DNA from: Serratia rhizosphaerae
GTDB lineage: Bacteria; Pseudomonadota; Gammaproteobacteria; Enterobacterales; Enterobacteriaceae
Assembly: GCF_009817885.1 (NCBI RefSeq)
Contig: NZ_CP041764.1
Coordinates: 3,038,001 to 3,102,000, forward strand
Direction: 5' to 3'
DNA: 64,000 bases
Under the pieces are notes generated by a model, which saw only the letters and a list, made by a program, of their open reading frames with translations, was not told the DNA's origin and did not search any database. A program made the position numbers and the translations under genes. Below, in pieces: positions 51,200 through 59,937 of this stretch (within the stretch, counting starts at the first letter, position 1; each line of letters starts with the position of its first letter).

Positions 51200-51931
51200 T
51201 TAACCCAGATCGCCGAAACGCACCTGGAGGGCGGTAATTGCGGTGAGCGCGGTAGTTTCGGTACGCAGTACGCGTGGCCCCAGCAGGATATCGGTAAATC
51301 CGTGCCCGGAGGTCATGGCTATTTCATCGGCGGACAGGCCGCCTTCCGGCCCGATCAGCAGGCGGACGTGGTTCACCGGCAGCGGCAGCGTATTGATGCT
51401 GTGGCTGGCGCGCGGGTGCAGATTCAGTTTCAGGCTGTCGTCCTGCTCGGCGCACCAGGCTTCCAACGCCATGGCCGGGCGGATCTGCGGAATACGGTTG
51501 CGGCCGCACTGTTCGCAGGCGGCGATGGCGATTTTTTGCCACTGCTGGAGTTTCTTTGCCAGCCGCTCGCCGGACAGCGAGACGCCGCAGCGTTCGGAAA
51601 ACAGCGGCGTAATGGTGTTCGCCCCCAGCTCGATGGATTTCTGGATGGTGAACTCCATCTTGTCGCCGCGTGAGATGACCTGGCCGAGATGCAGGTTCAG
51701 CGGCGATTCGCGATCTTCCAGCCGGCCGTCGGCGATGCGCACCCGTACGCTTTTTTTATCCGCCTGGGTGATTTCAGCGTCGAACACCTGGTTGCTGCCG
51801 TCAAACAGCTGCAGAGCCTGGCCCGGACTCATGCGCAACACGCGTCCGACGTGGTTGGCCGCGTCTTCGCTCAGGGCGATTTCCGAATGGGAACTCAGCG
51901 GTTCCGGGTGATAGATGCGAGGTATGCGCAT
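51200..51931 (-). CDS. rsmE: 16S rRNA m3U1498 methyltransferase RsmE
   Basis: The 243-residue SPOUT-type enzyme methylates U1498 of 16S rRNA. It starts MRIPRIYHPEPLSSHSEIAL and has the PUA-like N-terminal region (about 1-70), RCGVSLSGERLAKKLQQWQK, and the C-terminal knot with LLIGPEGGLSADEI and LGPRVLRTETTALTA that binds AdoMet. It heads the leftward rsmE-gshB group. Confidence 0.96.
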   Translation of the reverse strand: MRIPRIYHPEPLSSHSEIALSEDAANHVGRVLRMSPGQALQLFDGSNQVFDAEITQADKKSVRVRIADGRLEDRESPLNLHLGQVISRGDKMEFTIQKSIELGANTITPLFSERCGVSLSGERLAKKLQQWQKIAIAACEQCGRNRIPQIRPAMALEAWCAEQDDSLKLNLHPRASHSINTLPLPVNHVRLLIGPEGGLSADEIAMTSGHGFTDILLGPRVLRTETTALTAITALQVRFGDLG

Positions 51932-52053
51932 AATGACGTTCTAATCCTGACGAAATTCGCAGCCGAAGCGCTGCGTCCTGAAAGACCAAGAGTATATACC
52001 CAAAGGCGGCCGATCGGCAGCGGCGCCGTTGCCACTGCCTTTATGCAGACTAT

Positions 52054-52749
52054 TTAGCTTTTGCGCTGCTGGCAAGCCTGCTGAATATACGGGTTATGGT
52101 TTCCCTGTACCTTAGCGATGCGTGCCTCGCGGCGACATTCCCAGTCGCTGACCGGGTACTGGCGGTCCCACACCTCAAACAGCCGGGTCTGCTGGCGTGA
52201 CAGACGCAGCCGGTAGCGATCGCGCATATAGAAATAGGTGCGGGCGATGGCACCGCGGGCGCGGGCCGGCGGTTCCGCCTGTTTGTGTTTGAAGTCGACC
52301 TTCATCGGACACTGGCCGTATTGGCCTTCACCGCCGCGCCACTGGCTGTACATAAAGTTACTACGGTCGCCGTTTACTTCGCCGATCGCCGGCTGCAGGT
52401 TGTGCAGATCGGTTTCGATTTTACGGTATACCGGATCCTTGTTGCAGTTTTTACGCCCGCCGTCGCGCCAGCACTGCAGCTGGTGGCCGAACTGCCAGGC
52501 TGGCACCACGTGTTCCCATTCGATTCGGCCGGCGCGCTGGGCATTTTTACGCGGCTGAAAGCCGCAGCCGTGGAGGTTGGGGATGCCTTTCTTGCCGTGC
52601 CACTGAATTTGGCAGCCGCAGTAGAAGCTGCCGGGGGCGTCCTGATTGATTTTGACCGCTGTCGCTTTGGCCTGGGAGAAGTTGTTGATGCCATGCGCGT
52701 TAACCGCGCCAGAAATGAAAACCATTGCGAACAAAATTTTGCGAAGCAT
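52054..52749 (-). CDS. endA: Endonuclease I (periplasmic)
   Basis: The 231-residue product has a signal peptide (MLRKILFAMVFISGAVNA) and the beta-beta-alpha-metal nuclease motif GRIEWEHVVPAWQFG, with NLQPAIGEVNGDRSNF and ARIAKVQGNHNPY further on. Eight or so cysteines, including FYCGCQIQ and CWRDGGRKNC, fit the disulfide-bonded periplasmic enzyme, which cuts double-stranded DNA. It lies between sprT and rsmE as in E. coli. Confidence 0.95.
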   Translation of the reverse strand: MLRKILFAMVFISGAVNAHGINNFSQAKATAVKINQDAPGSFYCGCQIQWHGKKGIPNLHGCGFQPRKNAQRAGRIEWEHVVPAWQFGHQLQCWRDGGRKNCNKDPVYRKIETDLHNLQPAIGEVNGDRSNFMYSQWRGGEGQYGQCPMKVDFKHKQAEPPARARGAIARTYFYMRDRYRLRLSRQQTRLFEVWDRQYPVSDWECRREARIAKVQGNHNPYIQQACQQRKS

Positions 52750-52925
52750 ATTCCAAAACAGCTCAAAATCGGAAAAGCACGCAGGGTAGCGGAAGTCGCA
52801 GGCAGTGGCAAATCAGGCTAATTATTTGTTTATCCGGCAGACTTGCCGGCGTTATGCATAGCGAGCCGTGCCGGCCGCTGGCGGAAAGCGGCGGCCGGAA
52901 GCGAGGTGAGGGATGGCGGAAAGTC

Positions 52926-53453
52926 TCAATCGCGCAGTTCGCGCGTTTCGCCGGCGGAGAAGACCAGTTTTTCGCCGCAACGGCGGCAGCGGTACTCGCT
53001 TTCGCCGCGCTGGATGCGGTTATGGCGACGCACCGTCAGCTGATGCAGCTGGCAGCGGCACTGGTAGGGAAAGGTTTTGCTCTGCACCGAAGCGATGCCG
53101 AATTGATGGGTACGGCTGGCCGGCGTCTGCAGCACTTCTTCCATCATCCAGCGCCATTCGCGGCCGTGCGGCGCTGCCGCCTGACCGAAACGGCGGAACA
53201 CCAGCAGGTGCGCCAGTTCGTGCGGCACCACTTCATCAATAAACGGCTGCTTGTTTTCCATCAGCAGCACCGGGTTAAGGCGGATCTCCCAGTCTTGCAG
53301 CCAGGCAGTGCCGGCGCTGGTGCCGCGCTGCTGGTAAACGACCTTGGGTTCCGGAAATTCTTCGGCAAAATGTTGCCGGGCCAGCTGCAGTTTTTCCCGC
53401 AGGCAGCGCATCACTGCTTGTTGCAGTGCGATAGGGATTCTGATTTTGTTCAT
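52926..53453 (-). CDS. sprT: SprT-like zinc protein
   Basis: The 175-residue protein has the SprT metallopeptidase-type motif VVPHELAHLLVFRRFG and a C-terminal zinc ribbon with cysteines in YQCRCQLHQ and YRCRRCGEKLVF. Start MNKIRIPIALQQAVMR at 53453 agrees with E. coli; the frame extends 12 codons further without support. The function in bacteria is not known. The 370 bp on to 53825 hold no gene, only the promoter region of the fumarase gene. Confidence 0.94.
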   Translation of the reverse strand: MNKIRIPIALQQAVMRCLREKLQLARQHFAEEFPEPKVVYQQRGTSAGTAWLQDWEIRLNPVLLMENKQPFIDEVVPHELAHLLVFRRFGQAAAPHGREWRWMMEEVLQTPASRTHQFGIASVQSKTFPYQCRCQLHQLTVRRHNRIQRGESEYRCRRCGEKLVFSAGETRELRD

Positions 53454-53825
53454 CGCCGCTAGCATAGACGCGGCGCGCGGGGCTGGCAATATGCCTCAGG
53501 ATGAAAAAAACGTATCGGTTTATGTAGGCTTACGTGCTTTTTTCACCACAATGATAAGCCGATCGGGCGGTGCGGATTGTAATCAAGGTGTTAACTGCGG
53601 GATAATAAAACGTGCCAGATAAGTCTGTACCCGCAGTTCTCACAGGACGTGGTCGAAAAAGCTCAAACGGCATTGCACCCGCGATTCAGGGGCGTTTTGC
53701 GATTTAGCGCAATAAGCGGCTACCTAAAAATAAGTAAGGTGTGGTGAGTTTTTTTGACGCAGCGACCCGAGTCATGCGCTGAAAGTGTGAATTTAACGCA
53801 GCTAATTGTTGCAAGTGAGAGATAA

Positions 53826-55472
53826 ATGTCGAATAAACCGTTCCATTATCAAGATCCGTTTCCACTGAAGAAAGACGATACCGAATACTATCTGCTAAGC
53901 CGCGACCACGTTTCCGTCGCAGAATTTGAAGGGCAGGAAGTCCTGAAAGTTGCACCGGAAGCCCTGACCCTCCTTGCCCAGCACGCCTTCCACGACGCCT
54001 CATTTATGTTGCGCCCGGCGCACCAGCAGCAGGTCGCCGATATCCTTGCCGACCCGGAAGCCAGTGAAAACGATAAGTACGTTGCGCTGCAATTTCTGCG
54101 TAACTCAGAAATCGCCGCCAAGGGTATTTTGCCGACCTGCCAGGATACCGGCACCGCGATCATCGTCGGTAAAAAAGGCCAGCGCGTCTGGACCGGCGGC
54201 GGTGATGAAGCGGCGCTATCGCGCGGGGTGTACAACACCTATATCGAAGACAACCTGCGCTACTCGCAGAACGCCGCGCTGGATATGTATAAAGAGGTGA
54301 ATACCGGCAGCAACCTGCCGGCACAGATCGACCTCTACAGCGTCGACGGCGACGAATACAAATTCCTGTGCATCGCCAAGGGCGGCGGCTCCGCCAACAA
54401 AACCTATCTGTACCAGGAAACCAAGGCGCTGCTGTCGCCGGGTAAACTGAAGGATTACCTGGTGGACAAGATGCGTACCCTGGGCACCGCGGCCTGCCCG
54501 CCGTACCATGTGGCCTTCGTGATTGGCGGCACCTCCGCCGAAGCGACGCTGAAAACGGTCAAGCTGGCTTCCACCAAGTATTACGACGGCCTGCCGACTG
54601 AAGGCAATGAGCACGGCCAGGCGTTCCGCGACGTGGCACTGGAAGAAGAATTGCTGAAAGAGGCGCAGAACCTGGGGTTGGGCGCACAGTTCGGCGGTAA
54701 ATATTTTGCTCACGATATCCGGGTGATCCGCCTGCCGCGCCACGGTGCGTCGTGCCCGGTCGGCATGGGGGTATCCTGCTCCGCAGACCGCAATATCAAG
54801 GGGAAAATCAACCGCGACGGTATCTGGCTGGAGAAACTGGAGCACAATCCGGGCCGCTATATTCCGCAGGAACTGCGTCAGGCGGGCGAAGGGGAAGCGG
54901 TGAAGGTGGATCTGAACCGTCCGATGGCCGAGATCCTCAAGCAGCTGTCGCAATATCCGGTGTCCACGCGCCTGTCGCTGAGCGGCACCATCATCGTCGG
55001 CCGTGATATCGCGCACGCCAAGCTGAAAGAGCGTCTGGAGCGCGGTGAAGGGCTGCCGCAGTATGTGAAAGACCACCCGATTTACTATGCTGGCCCGGCC
55101 AAAACGCCGGACGGCTATGCTTCCGGTTCTCTGGGGCCGACCACCGCCGGGCGGATGGACTCCTATGTGGATCTGCTGCAGTCCCACGGCGGCAGCATGA
55201 TTATGCTGGCGAAGGGTAACCGCAGCCAGCAGGTGACCGACGCCTGTAACAAACACGGCGGCTTCTATCTTGGCAGCATCGGCGGCCCGGCGGCGGTGCT
55301 GGCGCAGCAGAGCATCAAGAGTCTGGAGTGCGTGGAGTACCCGGAACTGGGGATGGAAGCCATCTGGAAAATTGAAGTGGAAGATTTCCCGGCGTTTATC
55401 CTGGTGGATGACAAGGGCAATGACTTCTTCCAGAAGATCCAGAGCTCTCAGTGCACCCGCTGCGTGAAATAA
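53826..55472 (+). CDS. fumA: Fumarate hydratase class I (iron-sulfur)
   Basis: The 548-residue enzyme interconverts fumarate and malate with a [4Fe-4S] cluster. Cysteines expected to bind it lie in LPTCQDTGTA (about residue 105), GASCPVGMG (about 318) and in the C-terminal half. LGTAACPPYH, TTAGRMDSYVDLLQ and GGFYLGSIGGPAAVLA are conserved with FumA/FumB. ATG 53826 follows GAGAGATAA. FumA versus FumB cannot be settled by sequence. In E. coli no fumarase gene lies between sprT and galP, so this placement is lineage-specific. Confidence 0.94.
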   Translation: MSNKPFHYQDPFPLKKDDTEYYLLSRDHVSVAEFEGQEVLKVAPEALTLLAQHAFHDASFMLRPAHQQQVADILADPEASENDKYVALQFLRNSEIAAKGILPTCQDTGTAIIVGKKGQRVWTGGGDEAALSRGVYNTYIEDNLRYSQNAALDMYKEVNTGSNLPAQIDLYSVDGDEYKFLCIAKGGGSANKTYLYQETKALLSPGKLKDYLVDKMRTLGTAACPPYHVAFVIGGTSAEATLKTVKLASTKYYDGLPTEGNEHGQAFRDVALEEELLKEAQNLGLGAQFGGKYFAHDIRVIRLPRHGASCPVGMGVSCSADRNIKGKINRDGIWLEKLEHNPGRYIPQELRQAGEGEAVKVDLNRPMAEILKQLSQYPVSTRLSLSGTIIVGRDIAHAKLKERLERGEGLPQYVKDHPIYYAGPAKTPDGYASGSLGPTTAGRMDSYVDLLQSHGGSMIMLAKGNRSQQVTDACNKHGGFYLGSIGGPAAVLAQQSIKSLECVEYPELGMEAIWKIEVEDFPAFILVDDKGNDFFQKIQSSQCTRCVK

Positions 55473-55490
55473 CGCGGCTGAAATAAAAAC

Positions 55491-55515
55491 GGGGACGGGC
55501 TGCGCGCCCATCCCC
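55491..55515 (+). terminator. Hairpin after the fumarase gene
   Basis: GGGGACGGGC and GCCCATCCCC pair with one mismatch around TGCGC, preceded by AAAAA, which gives a U tract for leftward transcription. Confidence 0.65.
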
Positions 55516-55530
55516 GGATAAGGTTTCCCA

Positions 55531-55564
55531 TAAGGGCGCGGCGGATGTCGCGCCCTTATCTGTT
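55531..55564. terminator. Bidirectional terminator between fumA and galP
   Basis: TAAGGGCGCG and CGCGCCCTTA form a perfect 10-bp stem with an 8-nt loop, followed by TCTGTTTT. It ends both convergent units. Confidence 0.75.
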
Positions 55565-56962
55565 TTAGCGTGAGCCGATATCGCGCAGCGCTTTGCCGGA
55601 CATCAGATTACGCTCGATCTGTTCCAGAGAAATGTTTTTGGTTTCCGGAATCAGCACGATGGTCAGCACGATAAACAGCAGGTTCAGCGCGGCGTATACC
55701 CAGAAGGTGTGCGCACTGCCCAGGCTGTTCAGCATGGTCAGGAAGGTGGCGCCGACGATCATATTGGCGATCCAGTTCACCGCCGTGGAGCAGGTGATGC
55801 CGAAATCGCGGCCCTTCAGCGGCTGAATTTCCGAGCACAGTACCCAAATCAGCGGGCCGGCGCTCATGGCGAAGCCGACGATAAACATCAGCAGCATCAG
55901 GACGGCGAAGTACTGTGCGGCGGTGCTGGCGATGCCGATGTTCATCATGGTGCCGAGTACGCCCATACCGACCGCCATCACCAGGAAGCCCAGTTTCAGC
56001 GTCGGCTTGCGGCCCCAGCGGTCAACCAACCCGATGGCGATAAAGGTCGCCAGCACGTTGACCAGACCGACGATCACCGTACCCCACATTTGCTGTGAGG
56101 TGCTGGCGAAACCGGCCAGATCGAAGATTTTCGGCGCGTAATACATGATGACGTTCATGCCGGTGAACTGTTGCATAACTTGCAGCAGAATGCCGAGATA
56201 TACCGCGCGGCGGAAATTCTTGTTGTCTTTAAACAGCGACCAGCCGCCCTGTTTGATCTTCAAGCTTTCGCGGATTTCATCCAGTTCGGCCTTAGCCTGT
56301 TCGGTGGTGTCACGCAGCATGTCCAGCACTTGGCGCGCCTCTTCATGCCGTCCGCGTGACGCCAGCCAGCGCGGGCTGCGCGGCAGGAAGAACACGCCGA
56401 TCAGCAGCAGCAGCGCCGGGATGGTGATGACGCCCAGCATCCAGCGCCAGGCGCCGCTGTAGCTGAACGCGGTATCCGACAGGTAGGCCGCCAGAATGCC
56501 GATGGTGATCATCAGTTGGTACATGGAAATCATACTGCCGCGGATGCGCTCCGGCGCGATTTCCGACAGGTACAACGGCGCGGTGAACGAGGCGATGCCG
56601 ACGGCCAGCCCCAATAGCACGCGGGAAACCACCAGCACTTCGACGTTAGGGGCGAAGGCGGAACACAGCGATCCGATGACAAACAGCACGGCGCCGATCA
56701 TCAGGCTGTATTTACGTCCCAGTCGGTAGGAGAGCCAGCCGCTGCCGACTGCGCCGACCGCCGCGCCGAACATCATGGAGCTGACTACCCACTCCTGCTG
56801 GTGCGCGGTGATCTGGAACTCATTGGTAATAAACGGCAGCGCACCGGCAATAACGCCGATATCCAGGCCGAACAGCAGACCCGCCAGTGCGGCGAGGAAA
56901 CAGACAAAGAAAGTCATTTGGGCATTTGACCGGCTTTTGCCTGTGGTTGTTACGGTACTCAT
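55565..56962 (-). CDS. galP: Galactose/proton symporter GalP
   Basis: The 465-residue MFS protein of the sugar porter family has twelve helices. Markers are GLLFGLDIGVIAGALPFI, GRKYSLMIGAVLF, the PERIRGSMISMYQLMITIG segment, PRSPRWLASRGRHEEA, QQFTGMNVIMYYAPKIF and the PETKNISLEQIE end. It imports galactose and glucose with protons. Upstream lie two Gal-type operators and a CRP-like site, matching control by galactose repressors and catabolite activation. Confidence 0.95.
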   Translation of the reverse strand: MSTVTTTGKSRSNAQMTFFVCFLAALAGLLFGLDIGVIAGALPFITNEFQITAHQQEWVVSSMMFGAAVGAVGSGWLSYRLGRKYSLMIGAVLFVIGSLCSAFAPNVEVLVVSRVLLGLAVGIASFTAPLYLSEIAPERIRGSMISMYQLMITIGILAAYLSDTAFSYSGAWRWMLGVITIPALLLLIGVFFLPRSPRWLASRGRHEEARQVLDMLRDTTEQAKAELDEIRESLKIKQGGWSLFKDNKNFRRAVYLGILLQVMQQFTGMNVIMYYAPKIFDLAGFASTSQQMWGTVIVGLVNVLATFIAIGLVDRWGRKPTLKLGFLVMAVGMGVLGTMMNIGIASTAAQYFAVLMLLMFIVGFAMSAGPLIWVLCSEIQPLKGRDFGITCSTAVNWIANMIVGATFLTMLNSLGSAHTFWVYAALNLLFIVLTIVLIPETKNISLEQIERNLMSGKALRDIGSR

Positions 56963-57035
56963 AACGCCTCCAAAAGGGGGATATAAAACGCCGAGTGGCT
57001 TTGGGGGATAATGTTATTGATCATGATGATGGTTA

Positions 57036-57055
57036 AAAGTGCGCCGGATCACATT
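57036..57055. promoter_or_regulatory. Candidate CRP site upstream of galP
   Basis: AAAGTGCGCCGGATCACATT has a good right half (TCACA) and a weaker left half (GTGCG) of the CRP consensus with 6-bp spacing. It lies about 75 bp before the galP start. Confidence 0.5.
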
Positions 57056-57057
57056 AA

Positions 57058-57071
57058 TGTAATCGCTTACA
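57058..57071. promoter_or_regulatory. GalR/GalS-type operator 1
   Basis: TGTAATCGCTTACA matches the Gal operator pattern (GTGTAA-CG-TTACAC core) as an almost symmetric site overlapping the CRP-like site region of galP. Confidence 0.7.
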
Positions 57072-57166
57072 TCAGTGGGGGCTTTTGAGAGGATTCCAAT
57101 CGCCTAGTAAATAAAGATAAAAGCCACTATAGCCAGCCATAGGCGGTCATATTACGGTACTTTTAT

Positions 57167-57180
57167 TGTAATCGTTTTCA
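57167..57180. promoter_or_regulatory. GalR/GalS-type operator 2
   Basis: TGTAATCGTTTTCA is a second, less symmetric match, 109 bp from operator 1. The spacing is close to that of the looped gal operators of E. coli. Confidence 0.6.
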
Positions 57181-57265
57181 ATTTGGGGGCAGACGCGCTC
57201 CCAAATTAACCAGGGGGAAGCGCTTCCCGCCCGGTTCAGGAGAAATTATGCCATGAGAGAAGGGC

Positions 57266-58240
57266 TCAGTCCGAGGAAGGACGGATATTTTTTTGTTTCA
57301 CAATATCAGCCATGACCGCCAGGGCGATTTCCGCCGGGGTCTTGCTGCCGAGCGGCAGGCCAATCGGCGCGTGAATGCGGCTTAGCTGCTGCGGATTAAA
57401 TTCGGCAATGTTTTGCAGCCGCTGGCGGCGGCGGGCGCTGTTCTGCTGGGAGCCCATCGCGCCGATATAAAACGCCGGGGTATGAATGGCTTCCATCAGC
57501 GTCAGGTCGTCCATACGCGGGTCGTGGGTCAGCGCGACTACCGCCGTGTTGCCGTGGCAGCCGCCTTCCTCAATAAATTTGGCCGGAAATTGCCGCACCA
57601 GCGTGACCGACGGCGTCAACTGGGCGGCGAAGTTCTCCAGCGCCTCGGGACGGTTTTCACACACCAGCACTTCAAAACCCAGCGCGGCGGCGAAGTCGGC
57701 GCAGTACAGCGCCACGCTGGACAGGCCGGCGATCAGCAGGCGCGGCGCGGCGGCGATATGCAGGGCGATCTCCTCACCGCGGCGTTCAATCTGCGTGGCG
57801 CTGGCAAAGGGCGTTTCTTCCAGCACGGTGCAGGCGTGCGGCAGCGTCAGGCGTTTGACCAGCGCGTGGTGGCCGTCCAGCGCCGCGGCCATCTGCGCCA
57901 GATAGCGAATGCTATGTTCACCGGCCGGCAGGTACTCAATCAGCACCTCCAGCACGCCGCCGCAGGGCAGCGCCACGTTCGGCGTCAGGCCGCCTTCGCC
58001 GTAGCGCACCACCTGGCTGGCCGCCTGATAGTCGCCGGCGGCGATGCGCTGCAGAAAATCCTCCTCCACGCAGCCGCCGGAGAGCGAGCCGCAGTAGCGG
58101 CCATCGGCGCCGGCCGCCATCAGCGCGCCGGGCGATCGCGGCGAAGAGCCGTAGGTGGCCAGCACGGTGCACAGCCAGACCGGCTGCTGTTGCAGCCAGG
58201 ACATGGCCTGACCGACGACGGTGATATCGAGATGTTGCAT
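57266..58240 (-). CDS. XdhC family protein (molybdenum hydroxylase maturation)
   Basis: The 324-residue protein has the XdhC layout: YGSSPRSPGALMAAGADGRY and GSLSGGCVEEDFL in the N-terminal XdhC/CoxI domain, and a C-terminal Rossmann-like domain with APRLLIAGLSSVALYCADF and VVALTHDPRMDD, ending GLPLGSKTPAEIALAVMADIV. XdhC proteins bind molybdenum cofactor and help sulfurate it for xanthine-dehydrogenase-type enzymes. It follows the MocA-like gene by 4 bp. No such hydroxylase gene is in the window. Confidence 0.88.
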   Translation of the reverse strand: MQHLDITVVGQAMSWLQQQPVWLCTVLATYGSSPRSPGALMAAGADGRYCGSLSGGCVEEDFLQRIAAGDYQAASQVVRYGEGGLTPNVALPCGGVLEVLIEYLPAGEHSIRYLAQMAAALDGHHALVKRLTLPHACTVLEETPFASATQIERRGEEIALHIAAAPRLLIAGLSSVALYCADFAAALGFEVLVCENRPEALENFAAQLTPSVTLVRQFPAKFIEEGGCHGNTAVVALTHDPRMDDLTLMEAIHTPAFYIGAMGSQQNSARRRQRLQNIAEFNPQQLSRIHAPIGLPLGSKTPAEIALAVMADIVKQKNIRPSSD

Positions 58241-58244
58241 GGAG

Positions 58245-58814
58245 CTACTCGCTGTCCGCTAACTGAGAGGGAAGATCAATATCCTGTACGATGCCCGGGT
58301 TATCAACCGAAATCAGGTGCACTTCCCGGCCAAACAGCACGGAACGTCCACCGTCATCGCCGCGCAGGGCGCACAGCGCGTTGCGCAGCGTAGCGGAAAA
58401 GCCGACGGGATGCCCCGGGCGCCCGTTAACGCAGGGGCGGGCGATCGCATATTTTTGTAGCGCCGCTGCGGTTTGCCTGAATATTTCAGCGGGCACAAAG
58501 GGCATATCCGCCAGATGGATCAGCCAGCCGTCCCACTGCGGGCGGGCCGCCACGCCGGCGGCGATGGAGTCCCCCAGCCCGCGGCTGTCCAGCAATACCG
58601 TCTCGACGTGATGTGCGGCGCAGTGCCGGCGTACGGGCTGATTGTCCGGCCGGGTCACCACCACCAGCGGCAGGCCGCTGGCCTGCGCCTGCTGCAGCGT
58701 CTGAGCGAACAGGGTGCGTTCGCCCAGGGGCGCATTCAGTTTGTTTCCGCTGCCGCCGGCCCGGATAAAGCGTTCACTGCGTCCGGCGGCGGCAATCACA
58801 ATACCTGTCGTCAT
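58245..58814 (-). CDS. MocA/MobA-like molybdenum cofactor nucleotidyltransferase
   Basis: The 189-residue protein is an NTP transferase of the MobA/MocA type: TGIVIAAAGRSERF (nucleotide loop), GSGNKLNAPLGERTLFA, WLIHLADMPFVPAEIF with the metal-binding Asp, and NGRPGHPVGFSATL. MocA adds CMP to molybdopterin for hydroxylases, MobA adds GMP; the pairing with XdhC favours the CMP type. ATG 58814 follows AGGTGATCAAT; a GTG three codons upstream lies in that site. Bases 58815-58975 beyond the operon hold no gene. Confidence 0.83.
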   Translation of the reverse strand: MTTGIVIAAAGRSERFIRAGGSGNKLNAPLGERTLFAQTLQQAQASGLPLVVVTRPDNQPVRRHCAAHHVETVLLDSRGLGDSIAAGVAARPQWDGWLIHLADMPFVPAEIFRQTAAALQKYAIARPCVNGRPGHPVGFSATLRNALCALRGDDGGRSVLFGREVHLISVDNPGIVQDIDLPSQLADSE

Positions 58815-58975
58815 ATTGATCACCTGTTTTGGCTATAGGCATATGCCAACAGCGTTAGGGTAAGCCGGAGCCGCTTATGAAACGGCGCCGACTACAAAAG
58901 AAGGGAATCATTATGAATATTGTAACCTGTCACGGCGTCATTTTAGTCACCGCGCCGTAACGGCGGAAGGCGGCA

Positions 58976-59929
58976 TCACTGATTATCCGCCGGTGGTTCG
59001 CCAAACAGCGGCATGCCCTGTTCATCCCAGGACAGGGTTTTGATGCGCGTATGCCGGTTAGGGTCGTACAGCGGATCGCCGTCAATCTCGGTGTAGTTGC
59101 GTGCGTGGTACACCAGCACGTCGTTGCCGTCCTCATCCTGGGTAAAGCTGTTGTGGCCGGGGCCGTACTGGCGGTTGTCGTAACTGGTGCGAAACACCGG
59201 CTGCGGCGACTTATGCCATTGTGCCGGGTCGGTCAGGTCGGCGTCGATATCCGCCCACAGCAGCCCGAGACAGTAATTCTCGTCGGTGGCGCTGGCGGAG
59301 TAACTGATGAAAATCCGCTGCCCGCGGCGGATCACCGCCGGCCCTTCGTTCACCCAAAAACCCCGCGTCTCCCAGGGCAGTTCCGGCTTGCTGAGCATCA
59401 CCGGCTCCCCTTGCAGCGTCCACGGGTTGGCCATTTCCGCCAGATACAGGTTGGAGTTGCCGCGAATGGCCGGATCTTTTTGCGCCCACAGATAGTAATG
59501 CCTGCCGCGGTGGTTAAAGTAGGTGGCGTCAAGGGAGAAGCTGTCGAGATGGCTGTGAATGCGTCCTTTCTCCTGCCATTCGCCGGTGAGCGGATCGGCG
59601 TCGCTGCAAGCCAGTGCGAACATGCGGTGCTGAAACAGACCGTCCTTAATCTCCGGGCTGTGGGCGGCGGCGAAGTAGATATACCAGACGCCGTCGATCA
59701 CATGCAGCTCCGGCGCCCAGATCAGGGCGCTCATCGGCCCGCTGGCCGGTTTGCGCCAGACGACGTGCGGCGTGGCTTGCGCCAGACCTGTCAGGCTGGT
59801 GGCGCGGCGCAGCTCCAGCCGGTCGTACTCCGGCACCGACGCGATAAAGTAGTAGTTGCCGTCGCTATGGCGCAGGATAAAGGGATCGGCGCGTTGCGTA
59901 ATCAGCGGGTTGGGATAGATTTTCATCAT
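58976..59929 (-). CDS. Glycoside hydrolase family 43 (arabinosidase/xylosidase)
   Basis: The 317-residue protein lacks a signal peptide, so it is cytoplasmic. The five-bladed propeller signature is present: ITQRADPFILRHSDGNYYF with the catalytic-base Asp, SALIWAPELHVIDG, SLDATYFNHRGRHYY with the pKa-tuning Asp, and FWVNEGPAVIRRG with the acid Glu. GH43 enzymes release arabinose or xylose from short oligosaccharides. It starts 8 bp after the stop of the adjacent transporter gene, whose substrate it should degrade. Two adjacent ATGs (59929, 59926) are both possible starts. Confidence 0.88.
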   Translation of the reverse strand: MMKIYPNPLITQRADPFILRHSDGNYYFIASVPEYDRLELRRATSLTGLAQATPHVVWRKPASGPMSALIWAPELHVIDGVWYIYFAAAHSPEIKDGLFQHRMFALACSDADPLTGEWQEKGRIHSHLDSFSLDATYFNHRGRHYYLWAQKDPAIRGNSNLYLAEMANPWTLQGEPVMLSKPELPWETRGFWVNEGPAVIRRGQRIFISYSASATDENYCLGLLWADIDADLTDPAQWHKSPQPVFRTSYDNRQYGPGHNSFTQDEDGNDVLVYHARNYTEIDGDPLYDPNRHTRIKTLSWDEQGMPLFGEPPADNQ

Positions 59930-59937
59930 TTTCTCTC

